Positions 33,895 through 41,578 of a stretch of DNA of 64,000 bases are shown one piece after another. Position numbers and translations under genes: made by a program. Origin of the DNA: Cryobacterium sp. CG_9.6 (lineage in GTDB: Bacteria; Actinomycetota; Actinomycetes; Actinomycetales; Microbacteriaceae); contig NZ_JARXUZ010000001.1 of assembly GCF_029893365.1 (NCBI RefSeq), positions 1,860,001-1,924,000 of the forward strand, read 5' to 3'. The notes beneath the pieces are model-generated. The model was not told the DNA's origin. It saw only the letters and a list, made by a program, of their open reading frames with translations, and did not search any database. Numbering within the stretch: position 1 is the stretch's first letter; each line of letters starts with the position of its first letter.

Positions 33895-36372
33895 GTGACT
33901 TCTCTCCAATCCCCGGCTGAACGCTATGCCGCAGCACGCAAACGCGTGACCCAGCCGATTCTGCAAGCCTTTCGTGCCGCACGCCGCTTTGAGCTTGATC
34001 CCTTTCAACTTGAGGCCTGTGCCTCGATCGAGTCCGGAAACAGTGTGCTTGTGGCAGCGCCAACCGGTGCGGGCAAGACGATCGTGGCCGAGTTCGCTAT
34101 TTTTCTGGCAATGCAGCATCCGTCGAAGAAGGTCTTTTACACGGCCCCGATGAAGGCACTGAGTAACCAGAAGTTTCAAGAGTTTGTGGCCGAATACGGC
34201 GCAGACGAGGTAGGGCTTCTTACCGGCGACACCAACATTAATGCCAAGGCGCGCATCGTGGTGATGACCACAGAGGTTCTCCGCAACATGCTCTACGCGG
34301 ACTCTGACCTGCTCACGAATCTTGCCTTCGTCGTCATGGATGAGGTGCACTATCTCGCAGATCGATTCCGCGGAGCGGTCTGGGAAGAAGTGATCATCCA
34401 TCTTCCACAGCACGTGCGGATGGTCTCCCTGAGCGCGACGGTGTCGAACGCTGAGGAGTTTGGTGATTGGTTGCAGGCTGTTCGTGGTGAAACCGATGTC
34501 ATTGTCTCCGAGGAGCGGCCTGTTCCCCTGGAACAGCATGTGCTCGTCAAGAACAACATGCTGGATCTTTTTGATGCCGCAGGGCTCGTGGGGACGCACC
34601 GGGTCAATCCGGAACTTGTGCGGTTGTCGCAGGCGGGGTCTCGGGGCAGCAGTGGGCGCGGCGGGCGGGGCACACGCAGCGGGGAAGACCGCCGCACGGA
34701 TTACCGCGGACGCCACCAGAACAGGCCTGACTTCGTTCCGCAGCGCTCGGAAACCACGCGCATGGACCGCGCGGAGATCGTGCGCATGCTCGAGGGCAAG
34801 CATCTGCTTCCGGCGATCTTCTTCATATTCAGTCGCGTGGGCTGCGACCAGGCCGTTCGCCAAGTGTTGCGCGCCGGTGTGCGCCTGACCAATGAACACG
34901 AGCGCGATGAGATCCGCGAGATCGTGGACGAGCGCTGCCGGACGCTCCTGGATGAAGACCTCGGCGTGCTGGGCTACTTTGAGTGGTTGGACGGATTGGA
35001 ACGGGGCGTCGCCGCGCACCACGCCGGCATGCTGCCCGCCTTCAAAGAGGTGGTCGAAGAGCTCTTTCAGAAGAAGCTCGTCAAGGCGGTCTTCGCGACG
35101 GAAACACTGGCACTCGGCATAAATATGCCCGCGCGCACGGTCGTGCTCGACAAGCTCGAGAAATTCAATGGCGAGGCACGCGTTCCCATCACCCCCGGGG
35201 AGTACACCCAGCTCACCGGACGTGCGGGTCGCCGCGGGATCGACACCCTCGGCCACTCCGTTATTCAGTGGCAGCAGGGACTTGACCCGCACGCCGTGGC
35301 AGCCCTTGCTTCCCGGCGCACGTACCCTCTCAACTCCAGCTTCAAGCCCACGTACAACATGGCCGTGAACCTCATCGATCAGTTTGGCCGGGAACGCACC
35401 CGAGCCGTGCTCGAGTCCTCCTTTGCTCAGTTTCAGGCGGATCGTTCCGTCGTCGATCTAGCCCGAACGGTGCGAGCGCAGGAGGAGTCTCTGTCGGGGT
35501 TCGCCGAGGCGATGACCTGCCACCTCGGTGACTTCGCTGCGTACACGACGATCAGGCGGCAACTTACCGAGTGTGAGCGTGCCGTCTCGAAAAGCGATAA
35601 ATCTCTGCGTGGCGAGCGGGACAAGCGGCAACGCGAAATCGCCAACCTTCGCAATGCCATGCGCGCTCATGCCTGCCATCACTGCCCCGAGCGGGAGCAA
35701 CATGCTCGCTGGGCCGAGCGGTGGTGGAAGCTGTCGCGTCAGACGGAGGCACTGAGTGAGCAGATTAGCGCGCGTACCGGTGCCATTGCTCGGGTCTTTG
35801 ACCGCGTCAGTGACGTTCTTCTCGGCTACGGATACCTCACGAAGAATCTTAACGGACGCGTTGAGCTGAGCGACAGCGGTCGTATTCTCCGTCGCATCTA
35901 TGCCGAACGCGACCTGCTCGTGGCCGAGGCGCTGCGCAGAGGGCTGTGGAACGATCTTGATCCCGCGGGCCTGGCCGCGATGGCGTGCGCGCTCGTTTTC
36001 GAACCGCGACGCGACGAGGGGATGCTCGATGCACGTTATTTGCCGCGGGGGGCGTTCCGACCCGCGCTCGAGGAGACGCAGGATCTGTGGAGTCGTATTG
36101 ACGACCTTGAACGCGAACACAAGCTTCCTGGCAGTAAGCCACTCTCGGTGGGCTTGAGCCTTCCGATGTGGAACTGGGCGCGGGGCGGATCACTGGGTGA
36201 TGTTCTCCTCGAGGCGGAGATGGCCGCGGGAGACTTTGTGCGCTGGACCAAGCAAACGATCGACCTCCTCGATCAGCTCTCCGTCGTGGCGGATGGGCCG
36301 GTGGGCCGTGCGGCCCGTCAGGCGATGCAAGACGTTCGGCGCGGCATTGTTGCGTATTCTTCGGTTTCCTAG
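33895..36372 (+). CDS. helY: DEAD/DEAH RNA helicase, Ski2/HelY-like
   Basis: 825 residues. RecA-like domain 1 has the Q-motif region FELDPFQLEAC, Walker A APTGAGKTIVAE (55-66), the DEVH box MDEVHYLADR near 145, and SLSATVSN. Domain 2 has HAGMLPAF, FATETLALGINMPA and motif VI QLTGRAGRRGID. A Ski2-like helical and DSHCT-type C-terminal region follows (about 520-825). It is probably an ATP-dependent RNA helicase. A Gly/Arg-rich insertion (residues 246-264) lies between the two helicase domains. It starts at GTG 33895, 6 bp after tatC, and its stop touches the start of lnt. Confidence 0.92.
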   Translation: MTSLQSPAERYAAARKRVTQPILQAFRAARRFELDPFQLEACASIESGNSVLVAAPTGAGKTIVAEFAIFLAMQHPSKKVFYTAPMKALSNQKFQEFVAEYGADEVGLLTGDTNINAKARIVVMTTEVLRNMLYADSDLLTNLAFVVMDEVHYLADRFRGAVWEEVIIHLPQHVRMVSLSATVSNAEEFGDWLQAVRGETDVIVSEERPVPLEQHVLVKNNMLDLFDAAGLVGTHRVNPELVRLSQAGSRGSSGRGGRGTRSGEDRRTDYRGRHQNRPDFVPQRSETTRMDRAEIVRMLEGKHLLPAIFFIFSRVGCDQAVRQVLRAGVRLTNEHERDEIREIVDERCRTLLDEDLGVLGYFEWLDGLERGVAAHHAGMLPAFKEVVEELFQKKLVKAVFATETLALGINMPARTVVLDKLEKFNGEARVPITPGEYTQLTGRAGRRGIDTLGHSVIQWQQGLDPHAVAALASRRTYPLNSSFKPTYNMAVNLIDQFGRERTRAVLESSFAQFQADRSVVDLARTVRAQEESLSGFAEAMTCHLGDFAAYTTIRRQLTECERAVSKSDKSLRGERDKRQREIANLRNAMRAHACHHCPEREQHARWAERWWKLSRQTEALSEQISARTGAIARVFDRVSDVLLGYGYLTKNLNGRVELSDSGRILRRIYAERDLLVAEALRRGLWNDLDPAGLAAMACALVFEPRRDEGMLDARYLPRGAFRPALEETQDLWSRIDDLEREHKLPGSKPLSVGLSLPMWNWARGGSLGDVLLEAEMAAGDFVRWTKQTIDLLDQLSVVADGPVGRAARQAMQDVRRGIVAYSSVS

Positions 36373-37932
36373 ATGCCGTCACTGAACCAACAGGGGAGTG
36401 AGCGTGCCCTCACGCTTCCGTTCTGGGCGGCCCTTGTGCTCGCAGGCCTTGCCGGAGTGGTGCTGGACGCCGGATATCCGGATCGTGACATGTGGGTTCT
36501 CGCCCCCGTGGGTGTCGCCCTTATGTTTGTGTCGCTTCTTGGCCGGGGGCCCTGGACCGGGCTCATCATCGGTCTGGTTGCGGGTCTCTCGTTCTGGCTC
36601 ACCCACATCTACTGGATCACCCTGTACCTGGGTCCGGTCCCGTGGATCGCGCTCGGCGGGCTTCAAAGCATCTTCTTCGCGGTGGGACTGTCCCTGACAG
36701 CTGTGGTGCTGCGGATGGGACCGCGACTATGGCCAAGCCGGCTCGGCCGGCTTCTGGTCGTGCCGGTGGTTGTGGCCGGGCTGTGGACGGCACGAGAAGC
36801 TATCTCCGCAGTGTGGCCCTACGGCGGTTTCGCGTGGGGTCGAGTGGCATTGAGTCAGTCCGAGGGGCCCTTTGCCTCGTTGGTGGCCTGGGTGGGAATG
36901 TCCGGCCTTAGCTTTCTGATTGTTTTCCTGAGCGCCCTCACGATTCAGCTTCTCCGCAGCGTGCAGCTCGACCACGTTCAACACGCCGCCATTGCCGTCG
37001 CCACCATTCTGCTCCTCCTCCTCGTTCCTGCATTTCCGGTACTGGAGAGTGGCACAACCCGCCTTGCCGCCATCCAGGGCGCCTCGGATGCAGGGCTGAA
37101 CGCCCAGTATGAGCCCGGGCAGATTCTCAATGACCATGTCTCGGCCACCCTTCCCATCATTGGCGAGGACGTTGATTTTGTGGTGTGGCCAGAAAACGCC
37201 AGTGATATCGACCCCTTGCGCTACCCGCAGGCTGCCCGGGTGCTCGATTACATCAGCCGGGAAATGAGCGCACCGGTCCTTGCTGGAACGATCACCCTTC
37301 AGGACGGAACCTACTTCAACAGTTCTTTGCTCTGGAAGGCGGACCAGGGCGCAGTCGATATCTACGACAAGGTACATCCGGTCCCATTTGCGGAGTACAT
37401 GCCCGACCGGGCATTTTGGCGTCCGTTTGCACCTGATCTCATTGATCTCATCGGCCGCGACTATGGCATCGGCACGCGCGACAATATTTTTGACATCGAC
37501 GGCGTCATAGCGGGCATCGCGATCTGCTTTGATATCGCCGATGATCAGCTCATTCACAACATGATTGATGATCACGCCGAGATTATTCTCGGCCAGACAA
37601 ACAACGCGGACTTCGGGTACACCGACGAGAGTGTTCAGCAGCTGGCCATTGCTCGGCTGCGTGCTCTTGAGTCTGGCCGTACGGTCGTGAACATCTCCAC
37701 GGTGGGCACGAGTGCCATCATCGGGCCTGACGGTCAAACCATCGATCGTCTGCCTACCTGGGAGCCGGGTGCCATGGTGCAGACGGTGCCACTCAGCTCC
37801 ACCATCACCCCGGCAATGGCCGGCGGACGCCAGATTGAATGGTTTGTCTCGGGGCTGGGACTAGCGGGGTTTCTTCTCTGCGCACTCGGAACCCGGCTCA
37901 GTCGACAGAGGTTGTCGTCACCCGAGCGTTAA
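36373..37932 (+). CDS. lnt: Apolipoprotein N-acyltransferase
   Basis: 519 residues. An N-terminal bundle of seven or so membrane helices (about 15-225) is followed by a carbon-nitrogen hydrolase domain outside the membrane and one last helix (near 490-510). The nitrilase-type triad is visible: Glu in VWPENASD, Lys in YDKVHPVPF, and Cys in IAICFDIADD. It adds the third acyl chain to diacylglyceryl lipoproteins; candidates here are the FKBP protein and the 55.9-kb lipoprotein. Its ATG directly follows the helY stop. Confidence 0.92.
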   Translation: MPSLNQQGSERALTLPFWAALVLAGLAGVVLDAGYPDRDMWVLAPVGVALMFVSLLGRGPWTGLIIGLVAGLSFWLTHIYWITLYLGPVPWIALGGLQSIFFAVGLSLTAVVLRMGPRLWPSRLGRLLVVPVVVAGLWTAREAISAVWPYGGFAWGRVALSQSEGPFASLVAWVGMSGLSFLIVFLSALTIQLLRSVQLDHVQHAAIAVATILLLLLVPAFPVLESGTTRLAAIQGASDAGLNAQYEPGQILNDHVSATLPIIGEDVDFVVWPENASDIDPLRYPQAARVLDYISREMSAPVLAGTITLQDGTYFNSSLLWKADQGAVDIYDKVHPVPFAEYMPDRAFWRPFAPDLIDLIGRDYGIGTRDNIFDIDGVIAGIAICFDIADDQLIHNMIDDHAEIILGQTNNADFGYTDESVQQLAIARLRALESGRTVVNISTVGTSAIIGPDGQTIDRLPTWEPGAMVQTVPLSSTITPAMAGGRQIEWFVSGLGLAGFLLCALGTRLSRQRLSSPER

Positions 37933-37939
37933 CAAGAAA

Positions 37940-37968
37940 CGGTCCCGCAGCCGTGAGGCTCGGGACCG
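37940..37968. terminator. Terminator between convergent lnt and rbpA
   Basis: CGGTCCCG (37940-37947) pairs with CGGGACCG (37961-37968), with an inner AGCC/GGCT stem. It lies 8 bp after the lnt stop and 27 bp after the rbpA stop, so it can serve both. Confidence 0.8.
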
Positions 37969-37994
37969 CTCGTTAGTGCGTCACAGTGGTGCGG

Positions 37995-38360
37995 TTAGGC
38001 ACCAATCTTCTGCTGGCCGCGACGTTCGCGCAGAACTGTGAGGCGCTCCTGAAGGAGTTCCTCGAGTTCGGCGCGCGTCCGGCGTTCCAGCAACATATCC
38101 CAGTGACTACGGGCGATCTTTTCACCGGAGTGATCAACGATCACCGGTGTCGAGTCCACAAGTCGGGTGGCGACTCGGGAGCAGTACTTGCACTCCCATT
38201 CGTCGGGGGCTTCGGCGTCGGCCGAAAAAATCATGACGGTCTCTTTGCTGCACGTTGCACACCGGTAGGTGTGCGTTACTCGTGCGGAAAAAGTGACGCC
38301 CTCTTCGCTCTGCAGGCTTTGTGCGCCTAATCTCATGCCACGTAAACTGCGGTCAGCCAT
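37995..38360 (-). CDS. rbpA: RNA polymerase-binding protein RbpA
   Basis: 121 residues from ATG 38360 with GAGGAGA 8 nt upstream. The N-terminal MADRSLRGMRLGAQSLQSEEG, the zinc-containing core with CATC (34-37) and CKYC (57-60), and the C-terminal helix SHWDMLLERRTRAELEELL, which contacts the principal sigma factor, are all typical. RbpA strengthens open-complex formation with CarD. The start proposed by the longer open frame (38405) lies inside the leader and is rejected. Confidence 0.95.
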   Translation of the reverse strand: MADRSLRGMRLGAQSLQSEEGVTFSARVTHTYRCATCSKETVMIFSADAEAPDEWECKYCSRVATRLVDSTPVIVDHSGEKIARSHWDMLLERRTRAELEELLQERLTVLRERRGQQKIGA

Positions 38361-38372
38361 CGTGTGGTCTCC

Positions 38373-38404
38373 TCTCGCGATGCAATCACAGTTCTCGCGA
38401 TGCA
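38373..38404 (-). repeat. Two direct copies of a 12-mer in the rbpA leader
   Basis: TGCATCGCGAGA on the minus strand occurs at 38384-38373 and 38404-38393, spaced 20 bp start to start, between the candidate promoter and the ribosome site. The second copy runs into the ribosome site. Confidence 0.8.
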
Positions 38405-38416
38405 TTCCCAGTTGTA

Positions 38417-38443
38417 AACCATCAAGCTGGGCGTTACCTTTCC
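38417..38443 (-). promoter_or_regulatory. Candidate SigR/SigH-type promoter GGAAA-N19-GTT for rbpA
   Basis: On the minus strand GGAAA (38443-38439) and GTT (38419-38417) are separated by 19 nt, close to the GGAAT-N18/19-GTT consensus of redox-stress ECF sigma factors. In Streptomyces, rbpA is a SigR target (established). The match here is one base off. Confidence 0.4.
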
Positions 38444-38447
38444 AGTT

Positions 38448-38463
38448 CCCCCATTTTAGGGGG
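38448..38463 (-). terminator. Stem-loop CCCCC-ATTTTA-GGGGG after the GDPD gene
   Basis: A 5-bp GC stem with a 6-nt A/T loop, 20 bp after the GDPD stop. A second small stem, CAGGT-TAG-ACCTG, lies at 38471-38483. They separate GDPD from the rbpA promoter. Confidence 0.5.
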
Positions 38464-38483
38464 CAACTCTCAGGTTAGACCTG

Positions 38484-39248
38484 TTAACCGCGCTCTGCCA
38501 CCAGCGCAACGGCGATATCGGTGCGATCCGTGACGAGTCCATCGACTCCGATGTCGAGTAGACGGCGCATGGTGGACACATCATTCACGGTCCACACGTG
38601 TACCTCGACACCAACATCATGCATTCGGCGAACGAACCGCGGGGTGACAATCCGCAGTGGGCCAGCAGTCTCCGGCACCTGGACGGCCGCAAGGCCACGC
38701 AGAGACCGACGAACCATGACCGTGGGAGCCAGCGTCGCGGCGAGAACCGCTTTCACAACACGCAGCGAGGAGGCGGATGTGGCAACGCCGGGCAAGAGAT
38801 CGCACGCGCGATGGCGCCGCTCCTCAGAAAAAGACGTGATCAGCACCCGAGGTATGGCCCGTGCCTCCAAAATCGCCGTGACCGTGGGGACCACCGCGTC
38901 GTCGGCCTTGATATCAATGTTGAAGAGGGCATCCGGAAAGGCGTCGAGAGCCTCAGACAGGGAGGGCATGAACTGCCCGTTGCCGAGGCCACAGCGTTTC
39001 AGCTCCGCCACGGTTGACTGATCGATGCGGGTTTTCAGACCGAGACGTGCCAGGTCAGGGTCATGACTAATGACGGCCACAGCATCACTGCTGGCGTGGA
39101 CATCCGTTTCGAGATGGGTCGCCCCAGACGCCAGGGCAGACAGGAATGCGAGGAGTGTATTCTCCGGGGCCTCCCGCGCCAAGCCGCGGTGGGCGAGAAT
39201 GCGTGTTCCCGGCTGCGCGAGAAAGCGGGACGGGGCACCTGCGGACAC
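38484..39248 (-). CDS. Glycerophosphodiester phosphodiesterase family protein
   Basis: 254 residues. A GDPD TIM barrel: the catalytic LAHRGLAREAPENTLLAF has His20 and Arg21, the metal-binding Glu47 and Asp49 are in HLETDVHAS, and the second catalytic His is in VISHDPDL. FNIDIKAD and VHVWTVND follow. It releases glycerol-3-phosphate from deacylated phospholipids. There is no signal peptide, so it is cytoplasmic. The GTG start at 39248 is 3 bp after the SPFH stop, so it belongs to the NfeD-SPFH operon. Confidence 0.9.
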   Translation of the reverse strand: MSAGAPSRFLAQPGTRILAHRGLAREAPENTLLAFLSALASGATHLETDVHASSDAVAVISHDPDLARLGLKTRIDQSTVAELKRCGLGNGQFMPSLSEALDAFPDALFNIDIKADDAVVPTVTAILEARAIPRVLITSFSEERRHRACDLLPGVATSASSLRVVKAVLAATLAPTVMVRRSLRGLAAVQVPETAGPLRIVTPRFVRRMHDVGVEVHVWTVNDVSTMRRLLDIGVDGLVTDRTDIAVALVAERG

Positions 39249-39251
39249 CCG

Positions 39252-40196
39252 CTACGCCGGAGGCGCGGGGGGAACGCGCCCGGGGGACTCCGGCGCACCA
39301 CCCTTCGGGCCAAAAGCGTTGCCGATGCCCTTCATGGCTTCGGTGAGTTCACTCGGAACAATCCAGAGCTTGTTCGCACTGCCCTGGGCGAGCTTAGGCA
39401 GCGTAAGCAGGTATTGATAGGCCAGCAGCTTCGGATCGGGATCCCCGTCGTGAATTGCCTTGAAGACGGTTGTGATTGCTTCCGCCTCGCCCTGTGCGCG
39501 GAGCACGGCAGCTTTGGCGAATCCTTCGGCCTCGAGAATCGAGGCCTGCCTGGCTCCCTCGGCGGTGAGAATGGCCGATTGCTTTGTTCCCTCCGCGGTG
39601 AGGATGAGGGCACGGCGGTCTCGCTCGGCACGCATCTGCTTCTCCATGGAGTCCTGAATGGATATGGGCGGGTCAATGGCCTTCAACTCGACGCGTCCCA
39701 CTCGGATTCCCCACTTGCCCGTGGCCTCATCCAGCACAATTCTCAGCTGGCCGTTGATGTTATCGCGGCTGGTGAGGGCCTCTTCAAGGTTGAGGCCACC
39801 GACGACGTTACGTAGCGTGGTGGTGGTCAGCTGCTCAACTGCCCCCAAATAGTTGTTGATCTCGTACGTGGCTGCACGGGCATCCGTCACCTGAAAGTAC
39901 ACGACGGTGTCGATGGAGACAACCAGGTTGTCTTCGGTGATTACGGGCTGAGGTGGGAACGACACCACCTGTTCTCTCATGTCGATGAGGGGACGCAGAC
40001 GATCGATGAAGGGAATCAGGATGTTCAGGCCCGGTAACAACGTTTTGTGGTACCGCCCAAGCCGTTCCACGACCCCCGCATTCGCCTGGGGAATAATGCG
40101 AATGGATTTGGCGAGGGTCACAATGACCGCGGTGATCAGCGCGACAACCACGATGACCACGATGATTTGAGTCAAAATTGTTCCAAAATCGTTCAT
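39252..40196 (-). CDS. SPFH/Band 7 (stomatin-like) membrane protein
   Basis: 314 residues. One N-terminal membrane helix (about 7-30) is followed by the SPFH domain, from IPQANAGVVERLGRYHKTL to about 210, then a coiled-coil with repeated T-A-E-G-x-(K/R)-Q-A/S-I-L units (ALILTAEGTKQSAILTAEGA), as in stomatins and QmcA. It forms ring-like oligomers in the membrane and is thought to organise domains or control proteolysis. It is paired with NfeD upstream (4-bp overlap), the standard partner. Confidence 0.92.
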   Translation of the reverse strand: MNDFGTILTQIIVVIVVVALITAVIVTLAKSIRIIPQANAGVVERLGRYHKTLLPGLNILIPFIDRLRPLIDMREQVVSFPPQPVITEDNLVVSIDTVVYFQVTDARAATYEINNYLGAVEQLTTTTLRNVVGGLNLEEALTSRDNINGQLRIVLDEATGKWGIRVGRVELKAIDPPISIQDSMEKQMRAERDRRALILTAEGTKQSAILTAEGARQASILEAEGFAKAAVLRAQGEAEAITTVFKAIHDGDPDPKLLAYQYLLTLPKLAQGSANKLWIVPSELTEAMKGIGNAFGPKGGAPESPGRVPPAPPA

Positions 40197-40666
40197 GACG
40201 CCTTCCGTTCGGCGGGCGTAACCACAGCGGTTGCCCCGTCTATTGCAGTGACAACGACACGCTCACCCGGAACGAGGTGGTCAGGGTGGGCATCGGGGGA
40301 GAGGCGGGCCGTCCACGTCTCTCCGTTGGAGAGCCGCACGAGTCCGCCCGTCGACTCCAGAGTCTTGACGACGTCACCGCCCAGCCCCAACAGCGCGTCC
40401 ACATTGGATTTGGCCGGATCTCCGCCGCGCTTCAGGGCACGCAGCAGAGGCGGTTTGATGGCCACCAGCAGGGTGAGCGCAAGAAGTGCCGCGATCACGA
40501 GTTGCAGCCACCACGGCACTCCGAGGAGGCCCGAGAGGAGGCCGCCAACGCTTCCGATGGCGATCATGAGGAAGGTGAGTTCCAGTGTCATCATCTCGAT
40601 GCTGAGGAACAGCAAAATGAGCACGAGCCAGACGATCCATGCATATTCGGCTATAAAAGCATCCAT
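40193..40666 (-). CDS. NfeD family protein
   Basis: 157 residues from ATG 40666, with AGGGGG in the leader. Two or three membrane helices occupy about 8-75 (WIVWLVLILLFLSIEMMTLE), and then a soluble OB-fold domain contains DVVKTLESTGGLVRLSNGETW and VVVTAIDGATAVV. NfeD proteins pair with SPFH proteins, here encoded downstream with overlapping codons. The frame remains open upstream of 40666, but that part overlaps the divergent SDR promoter. Confidence 0.88.
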   Translation of the reverse strand: MDAFIAEYAWIVWLVLILLFLSIEMMTLELTFLMIAIGSVGGLLSGLLGVPWWLQLVIAALLALTLLVAIKPPLLRALKRGGDPAKSNVDALLGLGGDVVKTLESTGGLVRLSNGETWTARLSPDAHPDHLVPGERVVVTAIDGATAVVTPAERKAS

Positions 40667-40796
40667 GACGTCCCCCTTTTCAACAGGTTCTTCCTTCAAA
40701 ACTAGCAGGTGGAAGCCGGTTTTATCGGGTCTCTTGGTAGTCTCAGAGCTTGCGATCCGTTCGCACTTCGACTCGTTATCTTCTAAAGGAGCACGC

Positions 40797-41576
40797 GTGA
40801 CCACCCCACTTGCAGCAGGATCACTTATCGGCAAGCGCGTTCTTGTGACGGGATCGTCCCGAGGAATCGGCGCCGATACCGTGTCGTACTTCGCGGCAGC
40901 GGGAGCATCCGTTGTCATCAATTTTCGCAATAAGGAGGCTCGGGCCAAGAAGCTTGCAGACTCGATCCGCGCTGCGGGCGGGACGGCCATTACCGTGGGC
41001 GCCGACCTGACCGATTCGGCGTCCGTCACCGCCATGTTCGAAACGATTCGAGCGGAATTCGGTGGACTCGACATTCTCGTCATGAATGCCTCCGGCGGAA
41101 TGGAAAGCGGAATGGCAGCCGACTACGCGATGGTACTCAACCGCGATGCCCAGGTGAACCTGCTTACGACGGCGCTGCCCGTGCTGGGGGAGGGGTCGCG
41201 CGTTGTGTTCGTGACCAGCCATCAGGCTCACTTTGTGCAGACCACGGCCACGATGCCGGAGTATGAGCCGGTTGCGCGCAGCAAACGCGCCGGTGAGGAC
41301 GCCCTCCGCGCCATGGCTCCGCAGCTGGAGAAGGCCGGGATCGGTTTCGTCGTGGTGTCTGGTGACATGATCGAGGGGACCATCACCGCCACTCTGCTGG
41401 AGCGTTCCAATCCTGGCGCGCTGGGACTCCGTAAGGAGGCCGCCGGTCGCCTCTACAACGTGAGCGAATTCGCCGCCGAGATCGTGCAGGCCGCCGTTGA
41501 GCCTGTGCCGGAAGGCACCCTGCCCGAAAATCACACCCGTTACGTCGGCGACATCACCGAGTTCCGCCAGGCATAA
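40797..41576 (+). CDS. Short-chain dehydrogenase/reductase family protein, atypical active site
   Basis: 259 residues from GTG 40797 after a strong AAAGGAG. The Rossmann motif TGSSRGIG (18-25), the NASGG version of NNAG, and a Ser in VFVTSHQAH are present. At the active site the sequence reads YEPVARSKRAGED: the Lys is kept, but the residue four before it is Val instead of the catalytic Tyr of Y-x3-K. A Tyr three positions further upstream could substitute, or the enzyme may have a changed role. It lies 2 bp upstream of the S9 peptidase. Confidence 0.85.
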   Translation: MTTPLAAGSLIGKRVLVTGSSRGIGADTVSYFAAAGASVVINFRNKEARAKKLADSIRAAGGTAITVGADLTDSASVTAMFETIRAEFGGLDILVMNASGGMESGMAADYAMVLNRDAQVNLLTTALPVLGEGSRVVFVTSHQAHFVQTTATMPEYEPVARSKRAGEDALRAMAPQLEKAGIGFVVVSGDMIEGTITATLLERSNPGALGLRKEAAGRLYNVSEFAAEIVQAAVEPVPEGTLPENHTRYVGDITEFRQA

Positions 41577-41578
41577 CA

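Noticed and set aside
33766..35292. 508-codon open frame antisense to helY
   Set aside because: It covers the helicase motifs of the real gene in reverse; no recognisable protein.
36727..37737. 336-codon open frame antisense to lnt
   Set aside because: Shadow of the Lnt gene; no family and no ribosome site.
40047..40796. Upstream extension of the SDR gene to 40047
   Set aside because: It would overlap SPFH and NfeD on the other strand. The ribosome site AAAGGAG and the SDR fold start fix GTG 40797.
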